A DNA stretch of 64,000 nt from Limnoperna fortunei (taxonomy: Eukaryota > Mollusca > Bivalvia > Mytilida > Modiolidae), in contig OX104117.1 in the NCBI GenBank assembly GCA_944474755.1, positions 79,026,926 to 79,090,925 on the forward strand, in the 5' to 3' direction. The notes beneath the pieces were generated by a model that saw only the letters and a list, made by a program, of their open reading frames with translations, did not search any database and was not told the DNA's origin. This document shows positions 22,219 through 33,200 of this stretch, piece by piece; the stretch's first letter is position 1, and every line of letters begins with the position of its first letter. Position numbers and translations under genes: made by a program.

Positions 22219-25200
22219 CATTGAAGTGTATATTGGTCTTCTCTTAGTTGCTTATTTAAGACATTATATCGTTTGTTGCCATATAAGACAGCAATGTGTC
22301 TTATTTTAATTACAATAGTAGTTAATAAGCAACTAATTAAAATAAGACACATTGTTTTCTTAAATGGCAACATGGTGTCTTATTTAAGACATTTTCTCGT
22401 TTTTCGTCACATTAAAATGTGCTTTTTAACGGTGTTAAATTTTACTAAAAATAATAGCTCTTATTTACAACACTTTAATTTAAATAATTTTTAAGAAATT
22501 GTAATTAAGACGCTCATAACTCTTTTTAAACAACAAAACAAATTAATTATGACAAATAGCTTCCATAAAATGGCAACATGGCGTCTTATTTAAGACATGT
22601 TATCGTTTTTTATCTCATTAAAATGTGCTAATTAACGGTGCTTAATGTTGACTAAAAATCCTTAAAATTCCACATTTTCGCATTTTACGGGAAAACCGTA
22701 AATATCGCCTCAGATATTTTTTGGATATTTTTGTAGTACTCATCAGGCTTTACAATCATACCAAGTTTCAGGGTCCTCAACATCTACTGCAATGTTCTAT
22801 ATAATGACCTTTTGCTGTTTCCATGGAAACGGCAGCCATCTTGGATTCCAAAAGTATATCATCCTACCGTTTTTCATTTCACTATCTCATTGTGTTCTAT
22901 AAAAAGCGGCTTAGACAAAATTCATGCGGAATGATAATGACAAAAAAACGCAACAATAACTAGCTATAATTGTGATTGCAAACAAGTCACAAGGAAGTTC
23001 CCTCCTGTCCTCCAAATTTAAGATGGTAGAAAATTTTCTTTTTTTCTTTTTTGCTATCATCTTTTACATACCCCTTTAATCCAGATAAATAATTTTCAAG
23101 CAGATTTGACAAAGTTGAAATTTTGGCAATTCGTAGACTTTTGGCATACCATTTGCCAAAAATTGGTTTGTCGTAGAAAAATTTTGCACGTGTCATGATG
23201 TTCAGCATACCAACTTTATCCAGATAACCACTTTTCAAGCAGACTTAAGTTGAAGTTTTGTGAATTTGGCGGCCAATTCAAGTCGTAGAAAAATTGTGTT
23301 TGAGCCATGATGTTCAGCATACCCATTTTAACCAGATAACTCATTTTCGACCCAAGTTTTCCGAAGCTGCCATTTTGAACTGGCAGCCATCTTGAAAATT
23401 TTAGGTTCATCTAGAGATGGCATACTATGTATGGGAAAATTTTCATAAGGATCCTTGAACCCGTTCTATTTAAGTAAACCCGTACAAACTTCAAGCTAAG
23501 AAATAGACTCCCAAACGATGGCCTTGGAACCTTCTGCTAAAGAATGAGCTTAAAATATGGTTTCCAACCTCAATAGCATAACATTGATAAAAGTACAATA
23601 AAACATTATAAAATCAGTAATAAAATACAGTTACATTTTGGGCGGGGGCAGGTGTAGTAAAAAGGCCGCCATTTTAAAACGGCGGCTTCTGCGTCTTTTT
23701 TTTGCTTAGGCTAGATGACTCTAACACTGTACCAATTATCATTAAAATCGCGTCAGCAAGTCTCGAGAACACAAATTTATCTTAAACGGAGGCCATCTTA
23801 AAAAAATTGAAATATTCTTGCACACCTCCAGATGACCCCCTAACACGGCCAAGGCCATCGTTTGGGAGCCATTCATTATCCAAAAGATCATAGTCATATA
23901 TATTTAAGCCCCCGACCACGAAGTGTCGGAGGACTTATTGCTTTTGCCCAGTTTCTTATTATTCTTTTTATCTGAGTTTCCTATTGTTCGCTTGAAGTTT
24001 GTACCGGGTTACTTAAGTAGAACGAGTTCAGGGATCCTCATGGAACTTTACACATACATATTATGCCATCCCTAGATAACCTTTACGATTTACAATTTTT
24101 CAAAATGGCCGCCATTTCAAAATGTCCGCCATCGGACAAATTGGGTACAAATATTTTTTCGTCGGATCGTCTGTGTTTTCTGCGTAAAATGGGTATGCTG
24201 AACTTCATGGCGCAAAGGAATGTTTTATTCGACTTGCCAACTTTTGGCAATTGGCCGCTAAATTCGCCAAAAATTCAACTTTGTCTGATCTACTTGAAAA
24301 TTGGTTATCTGGGTAAAATTCGTATGCTGAACATCATGACACGTGCAACATTTTTCTAAAACAATCGGTTGCCGAATGTCTACGAATTGCCAAAAATTCA
24401 GCTTTGTCCAGTCTGCTTGAAAATTATTCTGGATAAAAGGGGTATGTAAAACATGATTGCCAAAAAGAAAATCTGAAATTCGGGGGACGGGAGGGGACTT
24501 CCTTCCTGCAATCACAATTATAGTTAGTTATTGTTGCGTTATTTTTTTTCATTATTGTTCTGCATGAATTTTGTCCCAGCCACTTTTCATAGCACACATT
24601 GAGATAATGGAATAAAAATTGGTAGGACGATATACCACAATGAATTGTAGTGCATGAAAACTTCTGGAGTCCAAGATGGCGGCCGTTTCTATGGAAACAG
24701 CAAAAGGTCATTATATAGAACATTACAATAGATGATGAGGACCCTGAAATTTTGTATGATCGTAAAGCCTGATGAGTACTACACAAATATTTTTTTAAAA
24801 TCGTAGGCGATTTTTACGGTTTTTCCGTAAAATGCGAAAATGTGGAATTTCTAGGATTTTTAATAAACATTAAACACCGTTAATTAGCATGCACATTTTA
24901 ATGTGATAAAAAACGATAATATGCTTTAAATAAGACGCCATGTTGCCGTATTATGGAATTTATTTGTCAAAATTAATTTGTTTTATTGCTTAAAAAGAGA
25001 TATGAGCGTCTTAATTACAATTTCTTAAATATTATTTAAATTAAAGTGTTTTAAATAAGAGCTATTATATCACCCTTAATCAGCACATTTAAATGTAATG
25101 AAAAACGATAAAATGTCTTAAATAAGACACCATGTTGCCATTTAAGAAAACAAAGTGTCTTATTTTAATTACAATAGTAGTTAATACGCAACTAAGAGGA

Positions 25201-25220
25201 GACCAATATACACTTCCGTA
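22219..25220. mobile_element. 3.0-kb foldback (long inverted repeat) element
   Basis: The left arm (22219-23535) and right arm (23851-25220) are inverted copies over about 1.3 kb each, leaving a spacer of only about 315 bp. Matching landmarks from outside in: GTGTATATTGGTC; TCTTATTTAAGACAT/ATGTCTTAAATAAGA; TTACGG and CCGTAAA near AAAATGCGAAAATGTGG; CATCAGGCTTTA; CAACAATAACTA; CATGATGTTCAGCATAC; and CTCCCAAACGATGGCCTTGG at the inner ends. The right terminus reads (complement) TACGGAAGTGTATATTGG, resembling TACGGAAGCGTATTTGGG of the neighbouring transposon. No transposase is visible, so it would be non-autonomous. The left terminus is decayed and no clear target duplication is seen. Confidence 0.85.
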
Positions 25221-25229
25221 ATCTGACAC

Positions 25230-26040
25230 TGCAAATGGTTATTTAAGTTCAGAACTAGCTCTGCATGGGTCAAATACAAGACAAGGATGTTTTAGATTAA
25301 AGATAGATTAAAGTTATTGGAAAAGGTAAGAAGTTCAAGCGTCATGATGTGAACAGTTTAAAATGAGATTACAATTACAGATAAACAACAGTTAAACCTA
25401 AGTTGCCCTTAGAATACATGGTGGACACAAGGTATTAAATTGAAATAAGAATTAGGTTTCTAAAAAGATTATAAATTTCATTCACATTAAAAATGTTAAA
25501 CTTGCAATAAATACGTGTAATTATCCTCCAGTCAAGAGAATGACATGCAGGATTCCTTTAAATTAAATAAAATTGTAGATGATGCAAATAAATGTTATCA
25601 TTAATGATTATTGAAAAGGCGAGCAGTCCGTAGTTTTGGTTTTAGAAAGGACAGGGCTTAGAGAATTTGTGTTGACTTTCGCCCATTACACAATATCTTA
25701 AAACCAATTTCTTTCCAGCTTCCTCTGATGAAGATATTTCATCTTTATTAATTGAATTTATTTGGAATAATCTACCTGAAATCCGCTTTTTTGTTTATGC
25801 GATCGACAAAAAACGACAACATTTGTCTATCACAGAGGCTTGTTAAAATGTAACTTTATGCCGTTTGAAATAAGTACTGCGCAAGGTATTTATAAGGAGT
25901 TTTTATGTTATATTGTTTAACAATTAGGTTATAACTTTGCCAGAGGCAGAAAATTTATTTTGTTGCATAAAATTAATACTTTTCTAAGTTGGAGGTATTT
26001 TGGATATGCATAATGCGAATGAAAAAAGGGGACAGAAAAG
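25230..26040. other. AT-rich stretch, nothing recognised
   Basis: No open frame over 60 codons with a motif and no clear repeat structure. Confidence 0.45.
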
Positions 26041-26046
26041 AAATGT

Positions 26047-26149
26047 CCGGTATTCTACGGCGGTCACCCATCTACTTACCGGGCTCGACGCTGCTTGACT
26101 TCGGTGATCGCATGAGAACTAATGTTTTAAGCGTTATATGGCCGTAGAC
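26047..26149 (-). rRNA. 5S rRNA-like sequence, diverged, probable pseudogene
   Basis: The minus strand starts GTCTACGGCCATATAACG, the usual start of metazoan 5S rRNA. It goes on with GCGATCACCGAAGTCAAGCA, CGTCGAGCCCGGT, GATGGGTGACCGCC and GAATACCGG. These cover the internal promoter (the A-box region with GTCAAGCA and the C box with GATGGGTGACCGCC). About four bases are missing before GATGGGTGACC. The 3' strand of the terminal stem (expected ...TGTAGAC) is absent, replaced by ACATTTCTTTTC. It is therefore a 3'-damaged copy, or the head of a 5S-derived SINE. A single copy, not an array. Confidence 0.8.
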
Positions 26150-26399
26150 ATCAATGTCTTAAACTGGATATCATATTTTTTCAAGAACATTAAAATCATA
26201 TTCAAAGGGTTTTTGACAGACTTATCCAACATAAATTGAAAACGAAATTTTTAATGTGATATTGAATATCTTAGATTGACTATTAAGCACGACGCAATTA
26301 AACCAGATCCTCAGAAAGTTGACGTAATATGACATCACTAAGGCCCAAAAAGGTCAGACGTTTTATGAGAATGTGTAGCTATAATGGGAGATTTTTCAT

Positions 26400-26804
26400 A
26401 AATAGTGCTGGGACCATACTGGAAGGGTTCCCAGTGCTCGACCCACAGAGCAGCTCAGGGCGTCTCCGGGTGGCGGATAGAGAAAGGCCCTCGTTTGGCG
26501 TTGTCAGGTCATAATACGGAAAGGCTTGGTCGCAGACGGTAGTGTGTGATGAGTGTGAAGAGTGCCACACCCTTCTTGATAAAGACCATTTATGTAGATT
26601 TCAAAAAAAGAAGGCAATTTGTATAAAAGGCAAAATGTTCCGCCTCATCCATTACTGCATTTTTTCCAGTGGTTATCAAAACTTTGTTCCTTATATCCCT
26701 TTTTCAAGTTGATTTTATTGTTTGTCAACTTGTTTACGTCCAGAATATAGCTGTACTACTGCTCGCTAGACGTAATGCAAACATCCAATCAATCCAAAAT
26801 AGTG
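26400..26804 (+). mobile_element. SINE-like element with target duplication
   Basis: The element proper spans 26408-26796 and is flanked by AAATAGTG on both sides (26400-26407 and 26797-26804). It begins CTGGGACCATACTGGAAGG and carries GGTTCCCAGTGCTCGACC, GGTGGCGGATAGAG and TCATAATACGGAAAG. It ends with ATATAGCTGTACTACTGCTCGCTAGACGT and ATCCAATCAATCC, the family 3' end. No ORF of its own. Confidence 0.82.
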
Positions 26805-26869
26805 GAACCGCTGATATATTCAAAAGAATCCATGCAAGATTCAAACGAAATATTACTGGTCAATAGTTT

Positions 26870-27240
26870 TACACTGGTTCCACTGTTGTCCTATCGTGAT
26901 CCAAACAAGCCATATGTCCTTTATACAAATGCAAGTGACACATGTGTGGAGCTTACTTAACTCAAACAGTTGAACCCTGTCTTCAATCCCACAAGTTGAG
27001 TAAATCCCAGGACGAATGGTCAACGATAGCAAAAGTTTCGAAATATGTTATGCACTTCAAAAGCTAAATAACTCCTTGCATAATGCAGAATGTGTTACTA
27101 AAACTGATCATAAGCCTTTTAAACACATTTTAGACACGCCAATGCAGAAGAAGAATGTCCATTTATTGGCCATCGGAATTGCTTAGTATAACTACAAAGT
27201 CAACTTCATAGAAGGCATAGCTAACTCTTGTACTATAATT
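26870..27240 (+). pseudogene. Gypsy-type retrotransposon RNase H relic
   Basis: Successive plus-strand frames read LSYRDPNKPYVLYTNASD (start of the RNase H domain following reverse transcriptase), then after a frame change HKLSKSQDEWSTIAK, then TDHKPFKHILDTPMQKK and YNYKVNFIEGI. The order and wording match the RNase H region of Gypsy/Ty3 polyproteins (YTDASD, HKLS, TDHKPL, PMQNK, IEYIEG). Several stops and frame changes make it inactive. No long terminal repeats were recognised around it, so it is an isolated fragment. Confidence 0.75.
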
Positions 27241-27249
27241 CAGAATGTG

Positions 27250-28155
27250 GAAAATACTTAGCAATTTCCTCCGAAAAAAACGTTGTCATACCCGTCAACG
27301 CCTTTATTAAGTCTTACTATTTCTGTGTTGATAAATATTATAGTGTGAAAGTATGCTTGCAGTTAGTTTTACAATTTTTGAATTCGTAGTTGTGGTGCGA
27401 TGATTATTTGACTAGTGGTGTATGATTCCCAACGATTTCATCAACACACCAGCTCACATACTACAGTAATGGAATATGAAGGTATTCATACTATAAAACC
27501 TGATTTGACACGCCATTTCCTTTGAAAATCCTGTACCAATTGCGGCCTATTGCTTTAGTGACTGTGTTTTTGGTTGTTGGTTCTTGGCTTTTTTTAGATT
27601 TGTAAACAGTCTGTTTGACAATGTCCTTGTTTTGTATAGAAAAAAGAACCTTTAGAAGAATTACTTTGACCTCAAATCAATTTAATCTTCCAAAACATGC
27701 AAGCTGCAATATTGACAAGTATGGAGACCTGTTGAATTTTCCTGAAGAAATAAATCAGAACAAGACCAATGTAGGGCTATACAGGAACTTAAACTAAAAA
27801 TAAAAGAGGAACTGCAACAAAAACAGAAAAACATTATCACCACCACGCACATGTAGTCATATAGAGCTTGATAAGACATACGCACTTTGAGAATGAAGTT
27901 ATATTTGCCAAACATGTGTAAAGAGCTTAGTGAATACATAGCAAAATGTACTATATGGCAAACCAGAAGATTACGAAAATTGAAAGCAGTACTACAAGAG
28001 ACTTATGTATCTCCATACCTCTTTCCTAAATTAGGATTATCTGGACCTTACCTTGCAACATAATTGTTGTATTCAGTTTGCCCCGAAGCCTTCGCTTTTG
28101 CCTAGTAAATCGGCAAAACATTGTTCAATTACTAATTTTGCCAGTACAAATTATA
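27250..28155. other. No recognised gene
   Basis: Contains short frames such as 27615-27797 (60 codons) without recognisable domains. It could include further decayed retroelement sequence downstream of the RNase H relic. Confidence 0.4.
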
Positions 28156-28158
28156 ACT

Positions 28159-28445
28159 GACAACGAGTGTTTGTTTGTTTGTTTGATGGTGTTTAACGCC
28201 ATTTTCAGCAATTTTTCAGCTATATCATGGCGTCCAGTTTTTATTGGGGGAGGAAGCCGGAGTACACGGACAAAACCCCCGACCTGCGGTAGGAAAACTG
28301 GCAATCCTTGTCAATTAAGATTGGAGTCGAGTACACCCTGCCCGCAGTGAGAATCGAACCCGCAATCGCAGTGTTGACAGACCACGTGATCAATAGTAGA
28401 CGAACTACCTTGACCACTCGGCCACCGAGGCCCCGACAACGAGTG
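28159..28445 (-). mobile_element. tRNA-derived SINE with target duplication
   Basis: Element 28170-28434, flanked by the exact 11-bp duplication GACAACGAGTG (28159-28169 and 28435-28445). On the minus strand it begins GGGGCCTCGGTGGCCGAGTG, a tRNA-Ser/Leu-like A-box region. It has a B-box-like GCGGGTTCGATTCTC about 60 bp on, then a body with TTTTCCTACCGCAGGTCGG, and ends TATAGCTGAAAAATTGCTG, GGCGTTAAACACCA and (AAAC)n. About 265 bp, apparently full length. Confidence 0.93.
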
Positions 28446-29394
28446 AACAGATAAATGAGACAAATAAGGCGGTAAACGAAAACTCTGTAGGCACTTAACA
28501 TTCACCATGTTTCTGCATGTTAAAGCCCCTCTAGGAAACTAAATGTTAAAAGGACAAGACTTGGTATGATATTCTATATAAGAAAATTAATCGACATTGC
28601 ATCTTTCTCAATCAACATTAGCGCCTTACATTTTTTCAAACAAGATTACGCTAGAACTAGAATAGGTATGCATATAAAGACAGTAAAGACGTTGCTTGGA
28701 AAGTAAGGGTGCCGTTTACCATTACAAATCTTCGTAGAACAGGTCAAATATATAGTAAATGGACATTCTTTACAGAATAGTTGGACAAAAGTCACAATTA
28801 TTGAGTTTAATTATAAAAAATCAGTTAACAGGCGAGTCTACAACGACACATGTTAGACACGATTGACCCTCAAATATTTCTAAATGTGATCCCCATATGG
28901 ATAATTTAGTTCGCCCTTTGATAATTTAATAAAAATTACTTATGTGGTTTCTGAAGAAAAAAATGGGTCCATTAGCTGAATCCTCAGATGACAACTTTTC
29001 TCTGTCTCGAATTGCTATACATTATAAAAATAGAATAAGAAGACTGGACTTTGAAGAAGACATATTTTGATCTAAAAATCTAAGTGATATGAATAATGTC
29101 AACCTAAAATGCAGCGAAGGGTGGGTCAGTTAGGTACTATCAGTGCTAATACTTTATTAAGTGAGAATTTTTGTGCAGTGTTTCAAATTAATTAAAAATA
29201 GTGTTGCTCTTGGTCAAATTTATTAGTGTTTATGATATGTTGTTGCCTTTATTTGTTATTGTTTTAATTCTAAAATAGTTACATGTTTTTGTGTATCCGA
29301 GAATACAGGTGCAGAGCCAGGCTTTGTGGATTAGCCCTGTGACTGTAACCTTGTACCTCCTGGCTGCACGTGAAGGAAATTCCGTCGTTATTTT

Positions 29395-29445
29395 ACTACA
29401 TCTATATAAGCAGCGCAGCTTCCACAACTCTGCTCTTAAACCATG
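29395..29445 (+). promoter_or_regulatory. Candidate TATA-type core promoter
   Basis: TCTATATAAGCAGCGCAGC at 29401-29419 is a good TATA box embedded in locally GC-richer sequence. A start site would be expected about 30 bp downstream, near 29430. It lies about 650 bp upstream of the first coding exon of the convertase gene, which is preceded by a splice acceptor and so needs an upstream non-coding exon. Linking the two is inference; the motif could equally belong to a decayed mobile element. Confidence 0.35.
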
Positions 29446-29640
29446 TTACGAAAGCGTCTGAAATTATATTTTGGAGTATTTATGTTTGGCAAGCTTAATG
29501 TGTTCTGTTTGGCTAACATTGTATACTACGTCTTTTTCAAACATTCTTTTTTAAATGCTATACAAGTATGTGTATTTGTTTGTGAGCACAGGTATAATTA
29601 GTTAGTGATATATCTAGCGGTTCGTTGATGTGTTTGCTTT

Positions 29641-29878
29641 CGTTTTGTTTGAATATGGTTTAACGCAACCTTCAACAATTGCAGTTATATCGAGGGGTCT
29701 AGATTTTATTTAGGGAGGAAGGCGGGTACTCGGTGAAAACCGCTGACCTTCGGAACGAAAACTTGGCAGTCTTTGTCAAGTCAGTTAAGGTTGGAGTCGA
29801 GCATACACTTCCCGCATTAACGCTTGACCTTACAACCTCAGATTTGAAATCATGTGATCACTTGTTGACTTACACCGT
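29641..29878 (-). mobile_element. tRNA-derived SINE, heavily diverged copy
   Basis: Recognisable by GGTTTAACGC, TTATATCGAGG, TTAGGGAGGAAGGCGGG, CTTGGCAGTCTTTGTCAA, GGAGTCGAG and TGTGATCACTTG in the order of the intact copies, but with many substitutions. An old insertion. Confidence 0.65.
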
Positions 29879-30060
29879 CAGATTGGTAAGAAAATATTTG
29901 CTGTAAGCTTTGTGTGACATACGCCTACTATTCGGAAAATGTAGTCACTTTTTAAAAAGACCTTCTGAAAAACGGTAAAAACATTTTATATATTCTGTTA
30001 ATTTCCGAAAATGCGTCGCATGTAAAATCGTTATTTAATTGCCTAATTTATTTTATTCAG

Positions 30061-30264
30061 ATGTTTCAGCTTAGAATATTATTGCTGTTTATTATTCTAA
30101 CTTCGTCTGGCTCTATAATTTTACCTTGGGATGTCAAGACGGATCATAAGTTACAGTCTGCACCTCCAGCAGATGAACTGGTGATTAAGCTTATGCCTGG
30201 GGAGACGAGAAAAGATCTAGAAGAAATTTTAAATCGAAATCCACACTTTATGCTCGACAAACAG
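30061..30264 (+). CDS. Convertase exon 1: signal peptide and prodomain start
   Basis: Starts at an ATG that directly follows TTATTTTATTCAG, a splice acceptor, so the exon begins with the start codon and a non-coding exon must lie upstream. It encodes a hydrophobic signal (RILLLFIILTSSGS) and the prodomain segment DELVIKLMPGETRKDLEEIL. It ends ...GACAAACAG before GTAAGT, phase 0. Confidence 0.85.
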
Positions 30265-33200
30265 GTAAGTTACGAAGTGTTAAATCATTGTACGCAACTA
30301 AATTTCAGCAAACAAAGAAACAATGCACAAATCTTGCAGTTCTAACGTAAACAAAGTAATATTCATACCCAGTAGTCGGTTTCTGTACGTGTGGCAATTT
30401 GAATTCGTAGTTCTACATTCGTTTTCTATTTGTTACTTAAGCATTTGGGTATAGTAAATTGCAAAAGGGATAAGTTAAAAAGGGATAAACGGGATTATTT
30501 TGTTTAGAGATTTACTTTATTTAGAGGCTATCTTTCTTTTCAAATAAACGGATGATTTGCAATTTTCTTTTATGTTCTTTCGGGGCCTTGGCAAGTTAAC
30601 AAAGGGATTAAGAGAAAGTTGAGGAGCCAGGTGATTCTGTTTAAAAATTACTAAAGCGTAAACGAACATCGTACTAGACTGAAGTATAACTGCCAAAGAA
30701 GAAAAGATGGATAGAGCTGTGTCTCGCTAAACCAGAAAACAACAGTCACGTACCCCATAATTTATTTCTTAACACACATTTAGGAATAACGATACAACTA
30801 ACAACATACATTTATTAATTTTATTTGCTTTTTGTAATTGAAGTAAGTTGTTTCCTTTAGTATATTCGCATAGAAAGGGGATTACATGTATACCTTCAAA
30901 TCAGAAAAATATTGCTTTTTTAAACTAATCGTTTTGCGTATTTTTTTCAGTTTGTTATTGGGGAAAGACATACATCCAGCTTAAGTTGGACAGATCAAAA
31001 CTACCTGCCTCAATAGGTGCAGTACAACCTAAAATAGCCGACGATGATATCCGTAGGTTTAAACAGGAAAACAAGTAAGTGGTTCGCTTTGTTATCCTAA
31101 AATAAACAATAAAATAATGCATATCGTCAGGGAAATATCTATTTAGAACTGGAAGAAAGTCGAGCTGCGTAGTAATTAAGAATGAAATTGATATGCTTAT
31201 TCCTGCAATGTAAAGATGCTACATTTGTCTATTACTAAAGACAATACCAGAACGAAAGAAAATTATATACTCTACGAAAGTGCACGCATATAAAGTGTGT
31301 TTATTACTCTTCAGTATGAGTGTCCGTCCCTCCGTCTGTCCGTGCCTCCGTGGTTTCCATATGATAACTTGAAAACGCGTCAACAGATTTTATTTAAACT
31401 TAGCACAGCTTTTAAATACAATAAAATGAAAGTTAAGTTCAATTTTCAGCACAATCCAATTTGTAGTTTTCGACAGGCCTATTTAGGGATTTTTTTGGTC
31501 AACAATTGGCGGTTTAAAAAATGATAACTTGAAAACGCGTCAACAGATTTTGTTTTAACTTTGCAAAACTGTTAAGTGCTATAAAATGATTTTTTGTTTC
31601 TTTTGATTGAATATTTCAACAATTTTTCAGCTTATCATGGCGTCCATTTTTTATTGGGGGAGGAAGCCGGAGAAAACCTCGAACTTCGCTAGGAAAACTG
31701 GCAATCCTTGCCAATTAAGGTCAGAGTCGAGTACACTCTGCCTGCAATGAGAATCGAACCCACAATCTCAGTGTTGACAGACCACGTGATCAATAGTAGA
31801 CGAACTACCTAAACCACTCTGCCACCCCTATAAAATGAAGATCGGGTTGAATTTTCAGCACAATCCCATTTGTAGTTTTTAAGTTGTGCCAATTTGAAAT
31901 AAATTTTATCGATCCAGGGTAGAGGTAAAATTATCTTAATGCCTTATAGTAATTCTTTTAATTGATTGTAATAAATTGCTTCTAAGTGTTTTTAGTTTTT
32001 TACCTTTAAACTTTCCCTCATTTACTGTTACATACAACTTTAAAATATCAAAATTTCAATCATTGCTGAAAAAAATCCATTTATAAGGATGAAGCATCAA
32101 AACATGGAAACAAATTATGAATACAAACTTATTTTAAAACAGAAAATTATTTATTATTTAATTTTAACAAGGCTAATACAAATATCTACTCAAAACTTCG
32201 AATAAGCAATAGTAAATTAGCTATTGAAACTGGTAGATTCAATAAAACAAGGTTAGAAAATAGAATATGCCCCTTATGCCAAATGGAAATTGAAGATGAG
32301 TTCCACTTTGTCATAATATGTTCTCATTTATCCATATATTGAATGTCTTTGTTTAAGAAAATAAGTTCCATAGTCCCCTATTTTAAGAACATGAACTCCC
32401 AATGTAAATTTAATTACATATTTACCTGTAATGAATACGACATTTGTCAAGTTATTATAAATGGAATCAGTATAATGTACAATAAGAGATGTGAACTAGC
32501 AAAGCAATCTTAGATACCAATTTCAAATTTAGGTTCTACGTTCACAATGTCTTTTTTCATTTCAACTTTCTTGGTAGGAGGCAAGCAACGAGTAAATGGT
32601 AAAATGGTTAGTTTATTATAAGTTAATACTATCATCACGTGATCATAATCTATCTATATGTGAACTTTTATCTAATTGTATGTCTTATTAATGTAACATT
32701 GCCATGGTCTTGCGATATTTTATATATGTACTTGTATATAAGTTTTGGTGACAATCCAATTGTTTGGATTTTATTCCAATAAAAATTTCTGATTCTGATT
32801 TTCTGATTCGTATCAAGTTGCAACTTTCAAGAAATGTACATTTAGAACTTAAACATAAAGCAATATTCCTGCATAATATGATTTGTATTTAATGTGAAAA
32901 AAGAGCTTGTGTTTGTCAATAAAATAAAGAAATAAATTAGCAATAAAGACCTTATTACTTATGTTTAGAAGAACTTAATGAAAGCATATTTAAACATAAT
33001 GTAAATTAACAGTATGTCCTATCCCTTACCATATACGTCTTCTTTCTACCACACCTTTAGACAACTGTCAGTTATAGTTATGTGAAAAAAGTTAAACACG
33101 ATACGGCCTAAAAATATAGAAAAGATCATTGTAAATCAAGTATTAAAATAAAAAAATGTTTTGGTATGAGGAATTTTCCACATTGAAGCAGCATTTTCAA

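Noticed and set aside
28320..28440. Possible tRNA-Ser/Leu gene (GGTGGCCGAGTGG and GGGTTCGATTCTC on the minus strand)
   Set aside because: No foldable acceptor stem or anticodon arm; the same sequence heads several SINE copies with TSDs, so it is a SINE promoter.
31017..31074. Longer exon 2 ending at ACAA before GTAAGT (31075)
   Set aside because: In phase 0 it still contains TAG and leaves phase 1, which breaks exon 3; the other frames do not resemble a convertase prodomain and do not fit exon 3.
31297..31524. 75-codon frame with PSLRLSVPPW
   Set aside because: Falls in a dispersed intronic repeat (GTCCGTCCCTCC wording) between convertase exons 2 and 3; no domain.
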